NCBI GenBank assembly: GCA_003560455.1
Contig: PWIL01000132.1
Location: 1 to 11,787 of the forward strand
DNA length: 11,787 bases
Direction: 5' to 3'
DNA from: Mollicutes bacterium
GTDB lineage: Bacteria; Bacillota_I; Bacilli_A; RF39; UBA660
The translations under genes and the position numbers were made by a program. The notes below the pieces were generated by a model. The model saw nothing but the letters and a program-made list of their open reading frames with translations, made no database searches and was not told the origin of the DNA. Shown piece after piece: positions 6,848 to 11,787 of the stretch. Numbering within the stretch: the stretch's first letter is position 1; the number at the start of each line of letters is the position of its first letter.

Positions 6848-7282
6848 TCACCTTTCTATAATTATCGTTACTGGACCGTCATTGGTTATTTTAACTTCCA
6901 TTTCAGCTCCAAATAAACCTTGTTTTAAGTTTATATTATTTTCTTTTATTTTTTGATTAAACAAATCATATAGTTTAGTTGCTTTTTGGGGATCAAGTGC
7001 TTTAATATAACTTGGCCTTCTTCCCTTTTCGGTCTCCGCATATAAGGTAAATTGGGGAATACTAAGAATACTTCCATTAATATCTATTAATGATTTATTC
7101 ATCACCCCATCTTGATCATCAAAGATTCGTAAATTTAACATTTTGTTGACAATATAATCAATTGTTTTTTCATCATCACCTTCGGTAAAACCAACTAAAA
7201 CAACTATTCCAAAATCAATTTCATTTTTTTGATTATTAAACAAAACGGCTGATTTTTTACTTCTCTGAATTACTACTTTCAC
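6848..7282 (-). CDS. dtd: D-aminoacyl-tRNA deacylase
   Basis: Dtd is a homodimeric proofreading enzyme that removes D-amino acids, and glycine from mischarged tRNA-Ala, from tRNA. At 144 residues it has the family's normal length. It shows the opening MKVVIQRSKKSAV, the segment KGRRPSY (86-92), and the cross-subunit Gly-cisPro element NDGPVT (134-139). The active-site motif, normally SQFTL, reads PQFTL here (76-80), so the first serine is replaced by proline while Gln, Phe and Thr remain. Translation starts at a GTG whose last two bases and following A overlap the rel stop codon (GTGA, 4 bases). AAAGGGTGAT upstream is the ribosome site. The gene ends on TGA just before hisS, which supports the standard code. 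Identity is firm. Confidence 0.95.
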   Translation of the reverse strand: MKVVIQRSKKSAVLFNNQKNEIDFGIVVLVGFTEGDDEKTIDYIVNKMLNLRIFDDQDGVMNKSLIDINGSILSIPQFTLYAETEKGRRPSYIKALDPQKATKLYDLFNQKIKENNINLKQGLFGAEMEVKITNDGPVTIIIER

Positions 7283-9435
7283 CTTATCACCCTTTCAACC
7301 CGGTCAATTTCTTTAATATTTTCTAATGATTGAATAAATTTATCCAAAGCTGTTTTTTCAGAAACTAATAAAACAATTTCAAAAACATAATCATCTTTTT
7401 TTTCTAAATCATTGAAATGTTTAACATGCAAATCAAAGTTCGCTGTTTTTGCCATAATATCCAGTAATAAGTTTTGATCATGATTGGCATAAATTATTAA
7501 ATTAGTTAAATATTTTTTATCTTCTTGTTTATTCCATCTTACATCAACTGTTCGTTCTTTGCAATTATTGCTATTGGGACAGTTAAGGCGATGAACAGTA
7601 ATACCATGACCTTTAGTAATATAACCAATTATTTCATCACCAAAGATGGGCTGGCAACATTTAGCGATATTGACTTTTAAATCATCCATTCCTTCAACAA
7701 TAATTTCATTTCGAGAAACATTTTTAACTTGATCTTCATTAGTTATTTTTTTGAAAACAACTTCTTCTTTTTTATTAGAATCTAAATAATCTCTAGCTAC
7801 AACTTCTTTAACTGATATTTTTTTACTACCAATCGCAATATATAATTCTTCTAAGTTAGTTAGTTTATAATGTTTTAATACTTGACTAATATTTTCATCA
7901 GCGAAAAAACTTTGATTGGTTACTTTTTGCGTTCGTAGTTCTTTACTTAATAATTCTTCACCATTTTCATAGTATTTTTCTTTATCGGCTTTGGCAAAAA
8001 AAGCTTTAATTTTATTTTTGGCTTGGGCGGTTTTGACCATATTAATCCACTCGCGACTCGGTCCTAGTGAATTGGGATTAGTGTTGACTTTTATTATATC
8101 TTGATTTTTTAATTGATAATCAAGCGGTACAATATTATTATTAACAATTGCTGAGACCATTTTTTCACCAACTTGACTATGGACTTTATAAGCAAAGTCA
8201 ATTGGCGTCGCCCCATTTGGTAGTTCAATTACATCACCTTTCGGTGTAAAAACATAAATGGTTTCATCAAAAACATCTTGTTTTACTGAACTAACAAAAT
8301 CATCATCATCAACATTACTAGTTTTTAATTCAATGATTGACCGATAAAATTGCAGTTTTTCTTCTAAGGTGCTTTGTAATTTACTGCCCCCCTCTTTATA
8401 CCCCCAATGGGAAGCAATTCCTTTTTCAGCCACTTCATCCATTTTATAAGTTCTAATTTGTATTTCAAAAACATTCCCTTTATCACCAAAAACAGTTGTA
8501 TGGAGTGATTGATACATGTTGGTTTTCGGCATGGCGATAAAGTCTTTAAAGCGTTTCGGAATTGGTCGATATTTGGAATGAATTATTCCTAGGGCTTGAT
8601 AACAGTCACTTTCGGTATCGACAAAGATTCGCAGCGCCATTAAATCATATATATCCCGAAATTCTCTGCCTTTATCAAGTTTTTGATAAATACTAAAAAT
8701 ACTTTTAGCGCGACCTTTTACTTTATTTTTTATTTGATGTTTTCTAAGTAATTCAGAGACATTTAGCATCATTTCTTCAACCGCTATATCCCGATCTTTT
8801 TTGGTTTTGTTTAAAGTTTCAACAATTGAAAAATAAACATCTGGTTTTAAATAACGCAGTGATAAATCTTCTAATTCGGATTTTATTTGATTGATTCCGA
8901 GACGGTGAGCGATGGGAATTAAAATATCTAGTGTTTCTTTAGCGGTTTCTTTTTGTTGTTTTTCCGGTAATACCCAAAGAGTACGCATATTATGTAAGCG
9001 GTCTGCTAATTTAATAATAATAACTCGCACATCTTTGGAAAGACCGACAATTATTTTTCGATAATTGGCATTAGCTGCTTGGCTTTCTAGGCGAAAGTTT
9101 AGTTTATTTATTTTTGTTAAACTAACAACTAATTCGGTTATTTCTTCACCAAAGTTTTCTTTTAGTTCATTAGCTTCGGTATCAGTATCTTCTAAAACAT
9201 CATGTAAAATTGCTGCGGCAATTGTTTCAGCATCAGCATTGATTGTAATTAAAATATTAGCAACATGTAAAGGATGATGAATATAGTCTTCACCAGTTAA
9301 TCTTTGAACACCATGATGTTTTTCTTTTGCAAAAAGATAAACTTTTTCAATTAGCTGTATTTTTTTTTTATTTTTTATATATTTACTAATATCTTTTTTT
9401 AATTGTGAAAAATCAATTTCGGTTGTTTTTTTCAC
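7279..9435 (-). CDS. rel: Bifunctional (p)ppGpp synthetase/hydrolase Rel
   Basis: Rel makes and degrades the alarmone (p)ppGpp in response to uncharged tRNA on the ribosome. About 718 residues carry all domains. Residues below are numbered from the TTG at 9438; subtract one for the chosen GTG. The HD hydrolase domain shows YIHHPLHVA (52-60), HD at 79-80 and ED at 83-84. The synthetase domain shows GRAKSIFSIYQK (242-253), RDIYDLMALRI (261-271) and RFKD (296-299), the RXKD form typical of bifunctional enzymes. TGS spans about 393-453, the zinc-finger/CC region has C594, C595, H611 and C620, and an ACT domain fills the end. The GTG at 9435 is preferred because AGGTGA lies four bases before it; the TTG is too close. 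An A10 run lies near codon 25. It follows comN by 14 nt and overlaps dtd by 4. Confidence 0.97.
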   Translation of the reverse strand: MKKTTEIDFSQLKKDISKYIKNKKKIQLIEKVYLFAKEKHHGVQRLTGEDYIHHPLHVANILITINADAETIAAAILHDVLEDTDTEANELKENFGEEITELVVSLTKINKLNFRLESQAANANYRKIIVGLSKDVRVIIIKLADRLHNMRTLWVLPEKQQKETAKETLDILIPIAHRLGINQIKSELEDLSLRYLKPDVYFSIVETLNKTKKDRDIAVEEMMLNVSELLRKHQIKNKVKGRAKSIFSIYQKLDKGREFRDIYDLMALRIFVDTESDCYQALGIIHSKYRPIPKRFKDFIAMPKTNMYQSLHTTVFGDKGNVFEIQIRTYKMDEVAEKGIASHWGYKEGGSKLQSTLEEKLQFYRSIIELKTSNVDDDDFVSSVKQDVFDETIYVFTPKGDVIELPNGATPIDFAYKVHSQVGEKMVSAIVNNNIVPLDYQLKNQDIIKVNTNPNSLGPSREWINMVKTAQAKNKIKAFFAKADKEKYYENGEELLSKELRTQKVTNQSFFADENISQVLKHYKLTNLEELYIAIGSKKISVKEVVARDYLDSNKKEEVVFKKITNEDQVKNVSRNEIIVEGMDDLKVNIAKCCQPIFGDEIIGYITKGHGITVHRLNCPNSNNCKERTVDVRWNKQEDKKYLTNLIIYANHDQNLLLDIMAKTANFDLHVKHFNDLEKKDDYVFEIVLLVSEKTALDKFIQSLENIKEIDRVERVIR

Positions 9436-9449
9436 CAAATCACCTTCTT

Positions 9450-9722
9450 TTAGTCACCAAAATTAGCTGGTCTTTTTTCTTGACTGAGTTTTACTTTTAA
9501 ATATTGATCAATATGATAATTATCAATATTTATTATATCATTTACCATGTCGTGTAATGATAAGTCTTTGGCATTCTGCCATTTTATTTCTTTAAAGTAA
9601 TTCCAAATATCACTTTCTTTTATGTATAAAAAGCCGGCTCTTTGCATTTCGCTTTTTTTGGTTTTAAGAGCTGGTTTTATTCGATCGTATAATTCTTCTA
9701 AAGAATTGAATTCAATTTCCAT
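9450..9722 (-). CDS. comN: ComN-like post-transcriptional regulator family protein
   Basis: The 90-residue soluble protein resembles the Firmicutes 'post-transcriptional regulator' family that includes Bacillus ComN (YrzD). Visible similarities are an amphipathic N-terminal helix (LEELYDRIKPALKTKKSEM, 8-26), the GFLYIKESDIWNYFKEIKW segment (30-48) matching the family's 'EIW' helix, and LHDMVNDIINIDNYHIDQYL (56-75). In Bacillus, ComN promotes accumulation of comE mRNA and is linked to DivIVA; whether this protein does anything similar is unknown, and no competence gene is visible. In Bacillus comN lies in the same chromosomal region as rel, separated by secDF, recJ and apt; here it abuts rel directly. 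It is the first gene of the operon, with AAGGAGTGA before the ATG. Confidence 0.82.
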   Translation of the reverse strand: MEIEFNSLEELYDRIKPALKTKKSEMQRAGFLYIKESDIWNYFKEIKWQNAKDLSLHDMVNDIINIDNYHIDQYLKVKLSQEKRPANFGD

Positions 9723-9745
9723 TATTTCACTCCTTTATTTCTTAT

Positions 9746-9751
9746 ATTATA
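9746..9751 (-). promoter_or_regulatory. Probable -10 box of the comN-rel-dtd-hisS-aspS operon
   Basis: The minus strand reads TATAAT, 23 bases before the comN start. Unlike other promoters here it lacks the TGn extension. The candidate -35 at 17 bases (TTTTAA) is poor. The upstream hairpin at 9772-9801 ends transcription from the surface genes, so this is the natural start of the operon. Confidence 0.55.
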
Positions 9752-9767
9752 ACTTAAATTAAGGCAT

Positions 9768-9801
9768 TTTAAAAGAGGAAAACAAATTTGCTTTCCTCTT
9801 T
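9768..9801 (-). terminator. Long hairpin, probably a terminator between surface genes and rel operon
   Basis: Arms AAAGAGGAAA and TTTCCTCTTT (10 bp) extend inward through a CAAATTTG palindrome to nearly 15 bp. On the minus strand the T-run is only about four bases; on the plus strand a more distant T-rich stretch follows. It lies 17 bases after the stop of the membrane-anchored protein gene. It could work on both strands, though no plus-strand gene needs it. Confidence 0.7.
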
Positions 9802-9818
9802 GATTATTTTTTTAAATT

Positions 9819-10592
9819 TTAATCTTCTAAATATTCGTCTTCATATATCGGCACATTCATTTCAAATGAATTATTAACTGCTAAATAAAATGCTTGAATT
9901 GTTAGATTGTCAAATTTATAAACAATTCGCTCCACATAGCCCTCATCAGTCAAATGAATGCTTGCTCTTGGTGTTTCTTGTATTTCATATCCAGCAAGAG
10001 AAGTGTTGGCTAACATTTCACTAACGGCTTCTTTTGATACTTCTACTTCATAAAGATAATATGTGTGTTGACCCATTTGATCAACAACTCCTTCATCATC
10101 TTTAGTAATATTACGTAATCCTTCTAAATAAATGCTAGAATCAGTATAAGTTGTTAATTCATCTGTTTCCCGATAAAAACCTTCTTCATCTTCGGCATAT
10201 ACTTTACCATCAAGAATATAATAAATTGTTTCCCTTTCAAATGGCATATCGCGATCTTCAAAGTTTTCTTCATTTATTTCTTCATCATAAAGTTCTTCTT
10301 CGTTCATTTCTGGTTCAATATCTTCGATAAAAGTTATTTCAAATTGCCGGTCCATATAATTACGAATCCGAACTGATTCACGAATATGCTCACCATCAAC
10401 CCGACCAAAAATGTTTAATTGTAAAATATAACCATTAATACCATCTTCACCAACATGCATTTTATCATAACCTTCGACAAGATCAATGTTTCCGGGAATT
10501 GTTTTTTCTTGATCACTATCACGGTCACTTAAAAACCAATAACCCCCTCCTATTAATAAAACTAATCCTAATCCTCCTAAAATATACTTCAT
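9819..10592 (-). CDS. Membrane-anchored acidic extracytoplasmic protein, possibly LolA-like
   Basis: I do not recognise a named family. The 257-residue protein has one N-terminal hydrophobic segment, glycine-rich (about residues 3-21), with only K2 before it and D/R/E/K-rich sequence after it. This suggests an uncleaved anchor or signal peptide with the rest outside the cell; no lipobox cysteine exists. A strand-rich region (52-92) is followed by a strongly acidic stretch (about 92-120, rich in E, D and N), then a segment with DGKVYAEDEEGFYRETDE (128-145), IYLEGLRNI (153-161) and YYLYEVEVSKEAVSEML (178-194). That pattern of short strands, 'does the residue report usage' loop and YLEGL element recalls LolA/LppX-like lipoproteins, but this is a fold guess. 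The ATG has a perfect GGAGGT ribosome site. It follows the DUF285 surface protein by 54 bases and may share its transcript. Confidence 0.85.
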   Translation of the reverse strand: MKYILGGLGLVLLIGGGYWFLSDRDSDQEKTIPGNIDLVEGYDKMHVGEDGINGYILQLNIFGRVDGEHIRESVRIRNYMDRQFEITFIEDIEPEMNEEELYDEEINEENFEDRDMPFERETIYYILDGKVYAEDEEGFYRETDELTTYTDSSIYLEGLRNITKDDEGVVDQMGQHTYYLYEVEVSKEAVSEMLANTSLAGYEIQETPRASIHLTDEGYVERIVYKFDNLTIQAFYLAVNNSFEMNVPIYEDEYLED

Positions 10593-10612
10593 AATTTACC
10601 TCCTATATATTA

Positions 10613-10621
10613 TTTATACCA
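10613..10621 (-). promoter_or_regulatory. Extended -10 promoter of the acidic membrane-anchored protein gene
   Basis: The minus strand reads TGGTATAAA, preceded by TA, nearly identical to the promoter boxes at 2139-2147 and 2337-2345. It lies about 20 bases upstream of the ATG at 10592. A short ATTTTT/AAAAAT palindrome lies upstream without a U-run, so read-through from the surface protein gene is possible too. Confidence 0.55.
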
Positions 10622-10646
10622 TATTTTTATACAAAAATCTATTATT

Positions 10647-11787
10647 TTATGGACAGGTTCCCCAGACTGGTCTTGGTAAAACCCAAGCTGTAGCATTTGA
10701 ATCAAAAAGATCTGGTTCTTCAGTGATATTAGAAACACACCATCCACTTAAATCTTGATTAAACTCTAAAGCATTCCCGAACATTCGATACATATTATCT
10801 ACATTGCTAGTATCCCAATTGCCAATATCTTGATTAAAGGATGTTGCACCAGAAAACATTGATTGAGTAGTAGTCGAATTACTCACATCCCAATTACTAA
10901 TATCCTGGTTAAAGGATGTTGCACGACTAAACATATTGTTAAGGTAAAGAACACCACTTGTGTCCCAAGCGACATACTCACCTGGCTGGCTTTCGTTAAC
11001 TGTTTTTTTACTTATATCTTGATTAAAGGCTAGATTTAAGGCAAACATACTAGACATATTAGTTACATTGCTTGTATCCCAATTGCTTATATTTCCATTA
11101 AAATATGTATTATAACACGAACCATAACAATTGCCACCAAACATTCTGTGCATATTAGTTACATTACTTGTATCCCAACTATTTAGGTCCTGATTAAATA
11201 TCGTTGCTTCTTGAAACATGCCACGCATATTAATAACATTACTCACATCCCAACCACTTATATCTTGATTGAATTTTTCAGCACGCCAAAAAGCGACACT
11301 CATATCAGTCACATTACTCACATCCCAACCGCTTATATCATGATTAAAATGCTCTGCTTTAGCAAACATTGCGTGTAAAGATGATACATTACCAAGGGCA
11401 TAATCAAAAAAATCAACTGCCGTGAACGATTCTACAGTAGTCCCACCAAACATCATAAATACTGAACTTATTCCAAATGAAGCCGGTATTGGCGTTAATA
11501 TATCAGTTAATCTTGTTGGTGTCGTGCCCCCCCGACAAACATACCAACCAGAATCTAAATTGCAAAAAGTAATGCCCTCAGCGGTCCCATCAAGTTTTAC
11601 TTCATAAGTTCCCGCAGTTGCGTAAACATGATTAAGATAACCTGTTGTATTAACATTTTGAATTGGACTACCGTCGCCCCAATCAATTGTAAAATTAGGT
11701 GTCCTCGCCCCAAAACTAAAATTAGCACCATCTTCAGGGATTTCAACCTCAAATGTCCAAGCATTACCAAACGCCCAATTAATAGCA
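10647..11787 (-). CDS. Secreted surface protein with PKD-like domain and DUF285 (BspA-like) repeats, C-terminal 379 residues
   Basis: The frame is open to the right window edge, so the gene start, signal peptide and N-terminal domains are not visible. An internal ATG at 11456 is not the start, because the upstream frame encodes a recognisable domain. Visible residues about 18-75 form a PKD-like module: IDWGDGSP (34-41) and HVYATAGTYEVKL (53-65) are its hallmarks. After a linker containing two cysteines, eight DUF285 units follow from about residue 140, with the pattern MFxxAxxFNQDISxWDTSNVTNM. The end GWCVSN...VWGTCP carries two cysteines likely to form a disulfide; I recall similar ends on BspA-like proteins of marine bacteria. 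No LPXTG or C-terminal membrane segment exists, so anchoring must be N-terminal or absent. PKD and DUF285 proteins are extracellular and often thought to bind glycans or host/other cells; the ligand here is unknown. Confidence 0.92.
   Translation of the reverse strand, partial: AINWAFGNAWTFEVEIPEDGANFSFGARTPNFTIDWGDGSPIQNVNTTGYLNHVYATAGTYEVKLDGTAEGITFCNLDSGWYVCRGGTTPTRLTDILTPIPASFGISSVFMMFGGTTVESFTAVDFFDYALGNVSSLHAMFAKAEHFNHDISGWDVSNVTDMSVAFWRAEKFNQDISGWDVSNVINMRGMFQEATIFNQDLNSWDTSNVTNMHRMFGGNCYGSCYNTYFNGNISNWDTSNVTNMSSMFALNLAFNQDISKKTVNESQPGEYVAWDTSGVLYLNNMFSRATSFNQDISNWDVSNSTTTQSMFSGATSFNQDIGNWDTSNVDNMYRMFGNALEFNQDLSGWCVSNITEEPDLFDSNATAWVLPRPVWGTCP
10707..11369 (-). repeat. Eight tandem DUF285 coding repeats, basic period 75 bp
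   Basis: Counting from 11369, units are 25, 25, 25, 32, 38, 25, 25 and a final capping unit of about 26 residues. Units four (GGNCYGSCYNTY region) and five (KKTVNESQPGEYV region) carry insertions of 7 and 13 residues. At DNA level neighbouring units share blocks such as the plus-strand TTAAAGGATGTTGCAC seen near 10838 and 10911. Such repeats in Mollicutes have been described as PARCEL coding elements. Confidence 0.88.
11527..11533 (-). repeat. G7 homopolymer in the surface protein gene
   Basis: Seven C residues on the plus strand (seven G on the coding strand) encode part of C-R-G-G between the PKD-like domain and the DUF285 repeats. GTCG and CGAC flank it as an inverted repeat. Long G runs are rare in such AT-rich DNA. 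The present length keeps the frame open. Confidence 0.8.

Noticed and set aside
6840..6851. GTG at 6851 as the hisS start
   Set aside because: AGGTGA is placed for the ATG at 6842, which also gives the normal N-terminus of the family.
6848..7281. Mycoplasma genetic code (TGA as tryptophan)
   Set aside because: Rel and dtd end on TGA at the expected family ends, and the tryptophans checked in the real proteins are TGG.
9433..9438. TTG at 9438 as the rel start
   Set aside because: It is only about two bases from AGGTG; the next codon, GTG, has proper spacing.
10622..10646. ATTTTT/AAAAAT hairpin as terminator of the surface protein gene
   Set aside because: The stem is only A-T pairs and no U-run follows; it overlaps promoter-like sequence.
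10707..11369. CRISPR-like periodic repeats
   Set aside because: The 75-base period is an in-frame protein repeat with diverged copies and no uniform spacers.
10647..11456. Complete 269-residue protein starting at the ATG at 11456
   Set aside because: The frame continues upstream through a clear PKD-like motif to the window edge, and no ribosome site precedes this ATG.

Overview
The window is strongly AT-rich, and every gene I can support lies on the minus strand, so the map reads from right to left. TGA acts as a stop: rel and dtd both end on TGA exactly where their families end, and the tryptophans I checked use TGG. This excludes the Mycoplasma/Spiroplasma code. The short N-terminal coiled coil of SMC, the DUF285 (BspA-like) surface protein and the K/I/N-rich proteins suggest a low-GC Firmicutes/Mollicutes lineage that keeps the standard code, such as Acholeplasma- or Izemoplasma-like relatives. 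That placement is inferred.

Right edge (about 11787-9819): the C-terminal 379 residues of a secreted surface protein, with a PKD-like domain followed by eight 25-residue DUF285 repeats and a cysteine-containing cap. Next comes a membrane-anchored, very acidic extracytoplasmic protein that may have a LolA-like fold. A long hairpin separates this surface block from the housekeeping block.

Centre (9751-3832): a compact operon comN-rel-dtd-hisS-aspS. Its genes are 14 nt apart or overlap by up to 14 nt, with a TATAAT box in front and an intrinsic terminator behind. It combines stringent-response control (Rel), tRNA quality control (Dtd) and two aminoacyl-tRNA synthetases. The rel-dtd-hisS-aspS order is a known Firmicutes arrangement, here without apt, recJ, secDF or lytH.

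Left part (3827-1): a DUF1307/YehR-like lipoprotein with its own promoter and terminator; a TtcA-like PP-loop tRNA thiolase; a candidate structured non-coding RNA of about 174 nt (2330 to 2157) with its own extended -10 promoter and a terminator; an uncharacterised 159-residue protein; and the first 543 codons of smc, which runs off the left edge.

The most interesting object is the non-coding RNA. Its two ends pair, nested helices account for most of its length, one possible pseudoknot is visible, and the final helix competes with a terminator hairpin. It lies downstream of aspS, where Bacillus has a 6S RNA, but its predicted shape is branched rather than the usual 6S rod with an open bubble. 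I cannot assign it to a family by reading.
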